Below are positions 7,810-15,947 of a stretch of 64,000 nt of DNA, one piece after another. Position numbers and translations under genes: made by a program. The first letter of the stretch is position 1, and each line of letters starts with the position of its first letter. The notes below the pieces were generated by a model that saw only the letters and a list, made by a program, of their open reading frames with translations, was not told the origin of the DNA and did not search any database. This DNA comes from JBCDCE01 sp039182515 (GTDB lineage Bacteria > Pseudomonadota > Alphaproteobacteria > Rhodobacterales > Rhodobacteraceae): assembly GCA_039182515.1 (NCBI GenBank), contig JBCDCE010000003.1:27796-91795 (forward strand), in the 5' to 3' direction.

Positions 7810-8738
7810 CTCTGAGCCGTTATGTGTTTGGCTGCAATGCGCTCGCGGTGGATCATATAGAGCCCTGCGGCGATGATGATGCCGATCCCAATTAGGCTCA
7901 GTGTATTGGGAAAATCGTTGAACACCAAAAAGCCAAACACCGTCGCAACGGGCAATTCGAAATACTGCAAAGGGGCCAGCGTTGCGGATGGGGCCAGCGA
8001 GAGTGCATAGGTCATCATCATGTGGCTGATGGTTGCGAAAAACCCCACGCCAAAGAGCCAGAGCCAGGCGATGTCACTTGGCCATCTGGGATCAAAAAGA
8101 TCAGACCCTGTGCCTTGTGCGAGGACCAAAACTGGCAGGCAGACGAGGCTCGCAATCAGCCCTGTGTGAAACTGTAGCGTCACGGGATGCATATGCTGCG
8201 ACAGCCTGCGCGTCACGAGGATGTAGAAAGCAAAGGCCACGGCTGTTCCGAGCGGAATGATCGCCACGAGCCCAAAGGCCGCAAAGCTGGGTTGGATGAC
8301 GAATAATACGCCGACAAAGCCCACAAGGGCTGCACTCACTCGGCGGATCCCGACGTCTTCGCAAAAGTAGAATTTTCCCACGAGAAGCACGATGAAAGGG
8401 GCGACAAAGACGATGGCCAAGGCGTCTGCCAGCGGCATCACACGGATCGCCGCGATGAAGCAAAAGGTGGCAAACAGCAGCAGCATCGCGCGGGCAATTA
8501 GGGCCATCAGCTGGCCTTGAGGAATGCGCAGTGAAAGGCCCATGGCCCAAATCACAGGCGCCATCAGAATACACTGTAAAACAAACCGTGCGGTTGTGAT
8601 TTGCCCAATCGGCAGAGAGGAGGCCGCAAGCTTTGCAGCCACATCCAGCAAAGGCGCCGTGAGGCAAAACCCAAGCATGAGCGCCACGCCCAGCAAAACG
8701 CGGTCTTGAAACGGGGGGGAGGCAAGGGCGGTGGTCAT
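7806..8738 (-). CDS. EamA/DMT family transporter
   Basis: A 310-residue inner-membrane protein with about ten hydrophobic segments arranged as two EamA repeats. The N-terminal repeat contains GQITTARFVLQ and the C-terminal one contains APLQYFELPVATVFGFLVFND. Such proteins export metabolites or amino acids, but the substrate cannot be told. I chose the ATG at 8738 (MTTALASPPF) because the first membrane segment follows 15 residues later; ATGs at 8798 and 8837 would add a polar tail and neither has a better ribosome binding site. Its 3' end overlaps the convergent GlcG-like gene by four bases. Confidence 0.85.
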   Translation of the reverse strand: MTTALASPPFQDRVLLGVALMLGFCLTAPLLDVAAKLAASSLPIGQITTARFVLQCILMAPVIWAMGLSLRIPQGQLMALIARAMLLLFATFCFIAAIRVMPLADALAIVFVAPFIVLLVGKFYFCEDVGIRRVSAALVGFVGVLFVIQPSFAAFGLVAIIPLGTAVAFAFYILVTRRLSQHMHPVTLQFHTGLIASLVCLPVLVLAQGTGSDLFDPRWPSDIAWLWLFGVGFFATISHMMMTYALSLAPSATLAPLQYFELPVATVFGFLVFNDFPNTLSLIGIGIIIAAGLYMIHRERIAAKHITAQS

Positions 8739-8976
8739 CTGTTGAGCTTGGGGCTTTGCGCGCTCCAGATCTATCCCCAAAACGACACCAAAACGCATGA
8801 CTTTCTGCCCAAAGTGCTCATGCGCGCGGCGAACCAAATGGGCTATCCTTTTGACTGCAGAAATGGCTTATCTCGTGTGCTATGCGTAAAGCCTGCTCAG
8901 CGTCATAGACGTAAGCCAACACGATGCTGGAACAAACCGCTCTTCAGAGATATGCTTGAGTACAAAATGGACCAAG

Positions 8977-8999
8977 CTCACAACGCTTCGCGTTGTGAG
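8977..8999 (+). other. Perfect 9-bp hairpin upstream of the BLUF gene
   Basis: CTCACAACG (8977-8985) and CGTTGTGAG (8991-8999) form a perfect stem around CTTCG. It lies between the divergent transporter and BLUF genes, 33 bases before the proposed BLUF start. It could be a structured leader, a terminator of an unseen transcript or a protein site; the surrounding 8739-9032 shows no other gene. Confidence 0.5.
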
Positions 9000-9032
9000 T
9001 CTTAAACAGATCTGGCAACCAAGGACTTCGTT

Positions 9033-9455
9033 ATTTTAGAGACTTATCAGCTCATCTATTCATCGCGTCCGTTTGGCTATGACCAATCGACCCTCGACGG
9101 CATTCTCCTAGACGCCAGGCGGTGCAACACGCGCGATGATATCACAGGCGCGCTTGTGTGTCGGCACGATGTCTTTGTTCAGATGCTTGAAGGTCCTCGC
9201 GAGCGGGTCAGCGACACCTTCCACCGGATCCGGCAGGACGACAGGCATTCTGAGGTGAAGCTTCGGTATTTTGGCGATAGTCCTAATAGGATGTTTGAAA
9301 AATGGGCGATGCTGCATGATCCCGCGCGATCCTGGCTTTGGTCCATCGCTGAAGTTGACCAAGACGCGCTCGAGAAGGCCTCGGTGACTGACTACAGACG
9401 TATTTTTCGTATTCTCGCTGAGAACATGGAAGCGGCGGAGCGCGACGGCAAATAG
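9033..9455 (+). CDS. BLUF-domain blue-light sensor, probable ATT start
   Basis: The frame open from 9006 encodes a full BLUF flavin photoreceptor domain. The flavin-site residues are all present: Tyr in TYQLIYSS, Asn in CNTRDDITGAL, Gln in FVQMLEGP, and Trp and Met in FEKWAM. The only standard start, GTG at 9156, would remove the first half of the domain including the Tyr and Asn. Upstream there is no ATG, GTG or TTG in frame, but ATT at 9033 lies seven bases after AAGGA and gives a 140-residue protein of normal size for short BLUF proteins. Either ATT is a real rare start, or an ATG was lost by mutation. No output domain is attached, so it would signal through a partner. Confidence 0.75.
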   Translation: MLETYQLIYSSRPFGYDQSTLDGILLDARRCNTRDDITGALVCRHDVFVQMLEGPRERVSDTFHRIRQDDRHSEVKLRYFGDSPNRMFEKWAMLHDPARSWLWSIAEVDQDALEKASVTDYRRIFRILAENMEAAERDGK

Positions 9456-9513
9456 GCCCTTTCCAATCATACCTCGATCTCGGAGATCAGGCGCTTGACT
9501 TAGCCCGCCCGAC

Positions 9514-10785
9514 TTAGCCTGCTTGTCTGAGCCGTTTTTCCAAGAGGTAAAGCGCCAAGGCTGTCATGACCGCCCCTGACAGCAGATAAAGCGCAGAGGC
9601 CCACAAACCGACTGTCGCTGCAAGCAACAGGCCGATCAGCGGGGCAAATGCGGCGCCCAAAATCCAGGATAAATTCACGGCCATGGCTGATCCCGAATAG
9701 CGATAAGCTGGCTGGAACCGTTTTGGCACAATCGAACCGGATTGCCCGTAGGCAAAGCCTAGAACTGTGAAGCCGAGCAGAATGTAAATCGCGGGGCTGT
9801 TGTCGAGCGTCCAAATCGTCAAGCACACGACCACAACAAGCGCCGAACTGGCGCCGAGAACCACGCGCTTGGAAAAGATATCGGCCAAGAAACCAGAGGC
9901 GATCACACCGACAATCGCCAAGGCACCACCAAAAAGCTGAAGCAACAAGATGTATGGTACGTCATGTCCGGCGAAGAGGATCGCGTAGCTCAGCGGAAAC
10001 ACTGTCACCATGTGGAACAAAGCGTAGCTGGCCAAAGGCAACAGCGAAGACAAAAGGATCGTGCGCCACTCGTTTTTGATCAAATCCGGAAGCGGCGCGG
10101 ATTTTAAAAGCGTATCATCGTCGTCTCCGCCAAAGCTTGCTGTCATCAAGCGCAGCCGTGCAAATAGGGAAACGACGTTGACGGCCATCACCGCGAAAAA
10201 GGCAAATCGCCAGCCGTAAGAATAGAACTCTTCCTCGGTAAGAAACCCTGTAAGCACGTAAAAAAGCGATACTGCGACGCAGAAACCTATTGGGCCGCCC
10301 AATTGCGGAATCATCCCATATCGGCCTTCGCGACCTTTGGGCGCAGCAGATTTCAGCTGCAGCGTGATGCCGTCCCAAGCGCCGCCCAGGCCGAGACCCT
10401 GCACAAATCGGAGCACGCCAAGCGCGATGGGGGCTGTTATCCCCATGCGTTCATAGCCAGGCAATAAGCCGATTGCCACGGTTGATGAGCCCAGGATCAT
10501 GAGCGCGAGCGTAACTTTCCCCGGCCGTCCAATTTTCTGCTGGATCATGCGCGATCCCATACTCGCAATCGGGCGCGCTAAAAAAGCAAGTGAAAACAAT
10601 AGGAAAGACCAAAGCGTCGCTTCTAAAGGTGGCAGAAAGGGAAAAAAGACTTTTGGGAAAACCAGCGCCGAGGCGATCGCATAGACAAAAAATCCAAAAA
10701 AGTCGGTGACCCGCGCCATCACAACCGTGGTGATAACATCGTCCAAGGTGACGTGTTGTGTCTGTGATGTGTCTGCTGTCGTCAT
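9514..10785 (-). CDS. MFS transporter, MHS (metabolite:H+ symporter) type
   Basis: A 423-residue inner-membrane protein with about twelve hydrophobic segments. The early motif RPIASMGSRMIQQKIGRPGKVTLALMILG fits the loop 2-3 signature of the MHS group (the full run is split here only for description), and RFVQGLGLGGAWDGITL matches segment 5 of proline/betaine, shikimate and alpha-ketoglutarate carriers. The start at 10785 follows AGGAT; an upstream ATG at 10830 would add 15 residues without homology. Its 3' end faces the BLUF gene. The substrate is unknown, probably an organic acid or compatible solute. Confidence 0.85.
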   Translation of the reverse strand: MTTADTSQTQHVTLDDVITTVVMARVTDFFGFFVYAIASALVFPKVFFPFLPPLEATLWSFLLFSLAFLARPIASMGSRMIQQKIGRPGKVTLALMILGSSTVAIGLLPGYERMGITAPIALGVLRFVQGLGLGGAWDGITLQLKSAAPKGREGRYGMIPQLGGPIGFCVAVSLFYVLTGFLTEEEFYSYGWRFAFFAVMAVNVVSLFARLRLMTASFGGDDDDTLLKSAPLPDLIKNEWRTILLSSLLPLASYALFHMVTVFPLSYAILFAGHDVPYILLLQLFGGALAIVGVIASGFLADIFSKRVVLGASSALVVVVCLTIWTLDNSPAIYILLGFTVLGFAYGQSGSIVPKRFQPAYRYSGSAMAVNLSWILGAAFAPLIGLLLAATVGLWASALYLLSGAVMTALALYLLEKRLRQAG

Positions 10786-10994
10786 GTCATAACATCCTAC
10801 AAATGGAGGGACGCTTCGGCTCCTCACCAAAGCCTAGCACGTTGGCGGCTGGCTTAGCTTGGTAACTTATGTCGCATCGCAGCAACTTGCCACCTTTGTA
10901 CACCAGCACTACGTCCTCGGTAGCAAGGCAATATAGGGCCCTCTTCGGCTTTTTCCCGAGCGTTTCATTCACTAACACTTGGTGACGTCCCAGA

Positions 10995-12077
10995 ATGCGT
11001 ATCTTACGACGAATACTGTTGATGGCGGCCCCGCTGATTTTATCGGGTTGTCAGCTTGTTTTGCTGAACCCGAAAGGCGATGTCGCTGCGCAGCAGGGTG
11101 ATTTGATCGTCTATGCAACGGTGTTGATGTTGATCGTCATTGTTCCCGTCTTGGCCCTGACGGTGTTCTTTGCGATGTACTACCGGTCGTCAAATGAAAC
11201 CGCGAATTATGAGCCAGATTGGGATCACTCGGTCAGCCTCGAAATTGTGATCTGGGCGGTGCCGCTTGCGATCATCATTTGTCTCGGCGGGCTGACATGG
11301 GTGGCAACACACCGGCTGGACCCCTACCAGGACTTGCGCCGTATTTCTGAGACACAGCCTATCGACGAAACCGTTGAACCGCTCACGGTTCACGTGGTCG
11401 CTCTCGATTGGAAATGGGTCTTTCTCTACCCCGAACAGGGCATTGCGACCGTCAATGAGGCGGCAGCGATCAAAGACCGTCCAATTGAATGGAAGCTCAC
11501 CTCCGGCACAGTGATGAATGCCTTTTATATCCCGGAAATGGCCGGGATGATTTACGCAATGGCGGGGATGGAGACCGAGTTGAACGCCGTCATGAACGCC
11601 ACGGGGACGTTTGAAGGCTTTTCCGCCAACTACAGTGGCAACGGCTTTTCACAGATGAATTTTGACTTCCAAACCTTCGATGAAAGCGGGTTTGACGACT
11701 GGGTGGCAAAGGTCCGGGCCAGCGACAAACCCCTGGATCGAAACGCCTTTAGTGTTTTGGAGCAGCCGACCGTTGACCATGACGTCGAATACTACGGCGG
11801 TATTGAGGATGGACTGTGGGAGCGCATTCTGAACATGTGCGTCGGCGATGATCGCCTGTGTCTAAACGACATGATGATGGTGGACGCTCTTGGCGGCGGC
11901 GGCATTGACGGTCTCTATAATCGAGAGCTGTTCCGCGGGTTGTGTTCTGCGGACGACCCACGCGGGCTTTTCGTGATGCTAAGGCCAGAACTACGCGCGC
12001 AGGAAAAGGCCATTCTTGCAGCCGTCACGCTGGATACCGAGAACCTGCTTCCAAACCCTGAACCGCAAGCGAATTGA
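10995..12077 (+). CDS. cyoA: Ubiquinol oxidase subunit II
   Basis: A 360-residue lipoprotein subunit of a haem-copper quinol oxidase. The signal sequence ends in LILSGC, a lipobox with Cys19 as lipid site. Two membrane segments follow (about residues 35-60 and 80-105), then a periplasmic cupredoxin domain containing VVALDWKWVFLYPEQGIATVN. The CuA ligands of cytochrome c oxidases are absent, as expected for a quinol oxidase. The C-terminal part is longer than in E. coli and carries the pair CVGDDRLC. It starts the cyoABCD-surf1 operon; the next gene begins five bases after the stop. Confidence 0.93.
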   Translation: MRILRRILLMAAPLILSGCQLVLLNPKGDVAAQQGDLIVYATVLMLIVIVPVLALTVFFAMYYRSSNETANYEPDWDHSVSLEIVIWAVPLAIIICLGGLTWVATHRLDPYQDLRRISETQPIDETVEPLTVHVVALDWKWVFLYPEQGIATVNEAAAIKDRPIEWKLTSGTVMNAFYIPEMAGMIYAMAGMETELNAVMNATGTFEGFSANYSGNGFSQMNFDFQTFDESGFDDWVAKVRASDKPLDRNAFSVLEQPTVDHDVEYYGGIEDGLWERILNMCVGDDRLCLNDMMMVDALGGGGIDGLYNRELFRGLCSADDPRGLFVMLRPELRAQEKAILAAVTLDTENLLPNPEPQAN

Positions 12078-12081
12078 GCCT

Positions 12082-14121
12082 ATGGCAAAGACAACAGACG
12101 CCGCCCTGGAAACATCCGCCCATACCGCCCACTCGCTGACAGACACCCATTGGTTCTGGGGCAAGCTGGGCTGGGATATCTTTCCGTTTTACGACCCCAT
12201 CATCTTCGCGACTTTTATCGGGACGTGCTTGCTCGGTGCCGCGGTTGTTGGCGCGATCACGTATTATCGCCTTTGGGGCTATTTGTGGAACGAGTGGTTC
12301 ACCTCCGTCGACCACAAGAAAATCGGCATCATGTATATGATCCTCGGGACAATCATGCTGGTTCGCGGGTTTGCGGATGCGCTGCTCATGCGGGTCCATC
12401 AGGCGCTTGCCTCAGCAGGGTATGTTGGCATCCTTCCTGCCTATCACTACGATCAGGTCTTCACCGTTCATGGCGTGATCATGATTTTCTTTGTGGCGAT
12501 GCCCTTCATCACGGGGTTCATGAACTACGTCATGCCCCTGCAGATCGGCGCGCGTGATGTGGCCTTTCCGTTTCTGAACAACTTTAGCTTTTGGCTGACG
12601 GTGTCTGGCGCGGTGCTGATCATGATTTCGCTTTTTGTCGGAGAGTTTGCGGCAACGGGCTGGCTCGCTTATCCGCCGCTCTCGGGGCTGACGTTCAGTC
12701 CGGGCGTTGGGATGGATTATTACCTTTGGTCGCTCAACATAGCCGGGATCGGGACGACCCTCTCGGGCATCAACCTGGTTGTGACACTTGTTAAAATGCG
12801 GGCACCGGGCATGACCTGGATGAAAATGCCGGTGTTTTGTTGGACAACGCTGTGTACCAACGTGTTGATCGTCGCGACCTTCCCGGTTCTGACCGCAACG
12901 CTCGCTCTGCTGACAGCTGATCGCTACCTGGGCACCCATTTCTTCACCAATGAGATGGGCGGCAATCCGATGATGTACGTCAACCTCATCTGGATCTGGG
13001 GTCACCCAGAGGTCTACATTCTCACTTTGCCCGTGTTTGGGATCTTCTCAGAGATTGTGCCAACCTTCTGCAAGAAGCGCCTGTTTGGCTATACCTCCAT
13101 GGTCTATGCGACCTGCGTGATCATGATCCTGAGCTATATTGTATGGTTGCATCACTTCTTCACCATGGGCGCGGGCGCGGATGTGAACTCGTTTTTCGGG
13201 ATCACGACGATGATCATCTCGATCCCGACCGGGGCGAAGCTCTTCAATTGGCTCTTCACGATGTACAAAGGCCGGATCCATTTCGAACTGCCGATGATGT
13301 GGACTGTGGCGTTTATGCTGACCTTTACCATTGGTGGAATGACTGGCGTGCTGCTTGCTGTGCCACCAGCCGACTACGTTTTGCACAACTCTCTGTTCCT
13401 CGTCGCTCACTTCCACAATGTGATCATTGGGGGTGTCGTGTTCGGCATCTTTGCCGGGATTAACTACTGGTGGCCGAAAGCCTTCGGGTTTTACTTGCAC
13501 CGTGGCTGGGGCTTGCTGAGCTTCTGGGGCTGGGTTGTTGGCTTCTGGTTTGCCTTTACGCCGCTTTATATCCTCGGGCTGATGGGCGTGACGCGCAGGC
13601 TGAGCCAGTTTGAAGATAGCTTCTACGGGATCTATTTCTTCATCGCCCTTTGCGGCGCGTTCATGATCGCAGTGGGATTGGTCGCGTTCATCATCCAGAT
13701 TGTCTGGTCGATTTGGAAACGCGAAGAGCTAAAATGCGGTAATGATCCTTGGGATGCGCGCACCTTGGAGTGGGCCACCACCTCACCGCCGCCCTATTAT
13801 AACTTTGCTTTCACAATGCGCGTGCACGCCTTGGACACCTGGCACCACATGAAGCAAAATGGCGTTAAGTCACCAACCACGGGTTTCGCGCCAATCCATA
13901 TGCCGCACTATACGTCTAGCGGGATTGTTATTGCAGGGTTCATGACCGTTATGGGCTTTGCGCTGATCTGGCATGTTTGGTGGCTGGCGGCGCTTGGCTT
14001 CTTTACGTCCTTGGCCTGGGGCATCGGGCACACATTCAACTACAACCGGGATTACTACATCCCTGTCGATGAGGTGCGCAAAATCGAAACAGGCCAATCC
14101 ATGGCCACGCCGGCGGAGTGA
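12082..14121 (+). CDS. cyoB: Ubiquinol oxidase subunit I
   Basis: The 679-residue catalytic subunit that oxidises quinol and reduces O2 while pumping protons. The ligands of haem and CuB are clear: GHPEVYILTLP (His-Tyr crosslink pair), WLHHFF, and VAHFHNVI. The quinol-site residues known from E. coli are kept in VRGFADALLMR (Arg, Asp) and HYDQVF (His, Gln), and the D-channel Asp is in QIGARDVAFPF. The ATG at 12082 was preferred over an upstream in-frame start lying inside cyoA because MAKTTDAA begins just after the cyoA stop. About 14 or 15 membrane segments are expected. Confidence 0.95.
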   Translation: MAKTTDAALETSAHTAHSLTDTHWFWGKLGWDIFPFYDPIIFATFIGTCLLGAAVVGAITYYRLWGYLWNEWFTSVDHKKIGIMYMILGTIMLVRGFADALLMRVHQALASAGYVGILPAYHYDQVFTVHGVIMIFFVAMPFITGFMNYVMPLQIGARDVAFPFLNNFSFWLTVSGAVLIMISLFVGEFAATGWLAYPPLSGLTFSPGVGMDYYLWSLNIAGIGTTLSGINLVVTLVKMRAPGMTWMKMPVFCWTTLCTNVLIVATFPVLTATLALLTADRYLGTHFFTNEMGGNPMMYVNLIWIWGHPEVYILTLPVFGIFSEIVPTFCKKRLFGYTSMVYATCVIMILSYIVWLHHFFTMGAGADVNSFFGITTMIISIPTGAKLFNWLFTMYKGRIHFELPMMWTVAFMLTFTIGGMTGVLLAVPPADYVLHNSLFLVAHFHNVIIGGVVFGIFAGINYWWPKAFGFYLHRGWGLLSFWGWVVGFWFAFTPLYILGLMGVTRRLSQFEDSFYGIYFFIALCGAFMIAVGLVAFIIQIVWSIWKREELKCGNDPWDARTLEWATTSPPPYYNFAFTMRVHALDTWHHMKQNGVKSPTTGFAPIHMPHYTSSGIVIAGFMTVMGFALIWHVWWLAALGFFTSLAWGIGHTFNYNRDYYIPVDEVRKIETGQSMATPAE

Positions 14122-14126
14122 CTGAT

Positions 14127-14765
14127 ATGACATCATCTGCCTCCGCCAAAACGGAAGCGCTAGATTTCTACGTTGTCGAAGACCAAAACGACGACGCGCA
14201 TCACCACCACGAAACTGGCACAATGCTGGGCTTTTGGCTCTACCTGATGAGCGATTGCCTGATCTTTGGCATCCTCTTTGCGGTCCATGCTGTACTTGGA
14301 CAAAACTATGCGGCTGGGCCTGCTCCGGTTGATCTGTTTGATATTGAGCTGATCCTGGTTGCCACAGCCCTGTTGCTGTTTTCATCGATCACCTATGGCT
14401 TTGCCGTGATCAACATGCAGCAAAAGAACCAGCGCATGATGATGATGTGGTTGGCGATCACGGGCCTTTTTGGGGCCGGTTTTCTGGGGATGAGCCTCTA
14501 TGAATTTTATCACTTGATCCATATCGGCGCTGGGCCTGGGGCAAGTGCATTCCTGTCGTCGTTCTTCTTTCTGGTTGGAACCCATGCGCTGCACGTCGGT
14601 GGGGGTTTTGTCTGGTTGGTTGTGCTGCTCATTCAGGTTCAAATGCACGGGCTCACGCCTGAAAATGAGCGCCGCATCCTCTGCCTGAGCCTGTTTTGGC
14701 ATTTCCTCGACCTGATTTGGATCGGTGTTTTTTCCTTCGTCTATTTGACCGGGGTGTTGATATGA
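14127..14765 (+). CDS. cyoC: Ubiquinol oxidase subunit III
   Basis: A 212-residue membrane subunit with five hydrophobic segments, matching the size and pattern of CyoC. It has an N-terminal His run (DDAHHHHETG). The ATG at 14127 is eight bases after GGAG; a GTG at 14118 overlapping the cyoB stop is an alternative that would add three residues. The gene ends with ATGA overlapping cyoD. Typical segments are GFWLYLMSDCLIFGILFAVHA and GTHALHVGGGFVWLVVLL, the first containing the conserved acidic residue of subunit III. Confidence 0.93.
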   Translation: MTSSASAKTEALDFYVVEDQNDDAHHHHETGTMLGFWLYLMSDCLIFGILFAVHAVLGQNYAAGPAPVDLFDIELILVATALLLFSSITYGFAVINMQQKNQRMMMMWLAITGLFGAGFLGMSLYEFYHLIHIGAGPGASAFLSSFFFLVGTHALHVGGGFVWLVVLLIQVQMHGLTPENERRILCLSLFWHFLDLIWIGVFSFVYLTGVLI

Positions 14766-15127
14766 CCAGCGAGACTCACAACGGCCATGACAGCCACGGT
14801 TCTTACAGATCCTATATCATCGGGTTTGTGTTGTCCGTGTTGCTCACAGCCATCCCTTTTTATGTCGTGATGGCGGATGTCGAGATTGGTCTGGGGTGGG
14901 CGCTTGCGATTATCTTTGGGCTCGGTGCGATCCAGATTGTCGTCCATGTTGTCTACTTTTTGCATGTCACGGTGCAGGCGGAGCAAGGTTGGCAGTTTAT
15001 GTCGCTTGTCTTTACGGCAATGCTCTTGGTGATCATCCTGGCTGGGTCGATTTGGGTGATGTTCCATCTGCATGAGAACATGATGCCCGCCCATGAACAG
15101 ATCGAACGTGTGCGAAACTTGCCATGA
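14762..15127 (+). CDS. cyoD: Ubiquinol oxidase subunit IV
   Basis: A 121-residue small membrane subunit with three hydrophobic segments. It starts in the ATGA overlap with cyoC and ends in a second ATGA overlap with the SURF1 gene, so translation is coupled along the operon. The N-terminus is polar and His-rich (HNGHDSHGSYRSY), as usual in this family, and the block QIVVHVVYFLHVTVQAEQGW is the conserved core. It stabilises assembly of subunit I with its metals. Confidence 0.92.
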   Translation: MTSETHNGHDSHGSYRSYIIGFVLSVLLTAIPFYVVMADVEIGLGWALAIIFGLGAIQIVVHVVYFLHVTVQAEQGWQFMSLVFTAMLLVIILAGSIWVMFHLHENMMPAHEQIERVRNLP

Positions 15128-15837
15128 GTGCGCAGGCGGGGCGTCACCGGTCCGCCTTGCTGGATGCGGTGTTGATGGGCCTCGCAGCGGTGGTCTTTGT
15201 GTCCATGATCCTTTTGGGAAACTGGCAGATGGCGCGCCTGTCTTGGAAGCTCGATCTTATTGCCCAAGTTGAGAGCCGCGCCTTTGCTGAGCCCGTCCAA
15301 GCCTCTGTGGCAGAGCCGCTTCCGGCCTATCAAAGGGTTGGGGTTATTGGTCGCTTCGATCATGGTGCGGCGCTGCGGGTAAAGGCCTTAACCGATCTTG
15401 GGCCGGGTCATTGGGTCGTCACGCCTTTGATGACAGATGAGGGTGCGATCTGGGTGAACCGCGGCTTTGTTCCTTCGCCGGCCACTGGCATCTCTGTTTC
15501 TGAGCCGAATGGTCTGCAACGTGTCACGGGGCTTGTCCGCGATAGCGTGCCAAACGGGACGCTTCTGGAAAAGAATGATCCTGGCACTGCGCGCTGGTTT
15601 TCTGTTGATATCCCCGCAATGACAAAGGCTGCCGGGCTCGATCATGCAGCGTCTTACTACATCGACGCAGATCATATTGGACCAGTCGATGCTTGGCCGC
15701 GTGGTGGGTTGACCCGACTTGAGTTTCGCAATTCGCACCTCAGTTACGCGCTCACGTGGTATGCTATGGCGCTCTTGTTCTTCTGCGCATTGGGCTTTGT
15801 GATGTGGCAGCGATTTTGGGGGACTGAGCCGGACTAA
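15124..15837 (+). CDS. SURF1-family oxidase assembly protein
   Basis: A 237-residue protein with a membrane segment near each end (about residues 14-33 and 208-227) and a periplasmic domain between them, the standard SURF1 layout. Recognisable family motifs are LGNWQMARLSWK near the start, the WVVTP followed by IWVNRGFVP, and the C-terminal RLEFRNSHLSYALTWYAMA. SURF1 proteins help load haem into haem-copper oxidases. Its coupling to cyoD makes it the dedicated factor for this quinol oxidase. No haem O or haem A synthase gene is seen in this locus. Confidence 0.9.
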   Translation: MSAQAGRHRSALLDAVLMGLAAVVFVSMILLGNWQMARLSWKLDLIAQVESRAFAEPVQASVAEPLPAYQRVGVIGRFDHGAALRVKALTDLGPGHWVVTPLMTDEGAIWVNRGFVPSPATGISVSEPNGLQRVTGLVRDSVPNGTLLEKNDPGTARWFSVDIPAMTKAAGLDHAASYYIDADHIGPVDAWPRGGLTRLEFRNSHLSYALTWYAMALLFFCALGFVMWQRFWGTEPD

Positions 15838-15947
15838 GCTTCCCTAAATCGGTAGAACCACAAAAATGTAGCTCGACATTCCGCCACGGCTTCACATGCT
15901 CGCCAGATTGGTGCAGTCAGTTTGCGCAGACACAGAGGGGCAGACCA

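Noticed and set aside
10787..10978. A 63-codon minus-strand reading just before the MFS gene, ending at its ribosome binding site
   Set aside because: Considered as a leader peptide, but it has no start signal, no attenuator structure and no known resemblance.
10786..10994. FNR/FnrL box (TTGAT-N4-ATCAA) before the quinol oxidase operon
   Set aside because: No match with both arms was found in the intergenic region.
15838..15947. Cobalamin riboswitch upstream of the CbiX gene
   Set aside because: The leader is too short and I could not find a B12 box or the nested stems.
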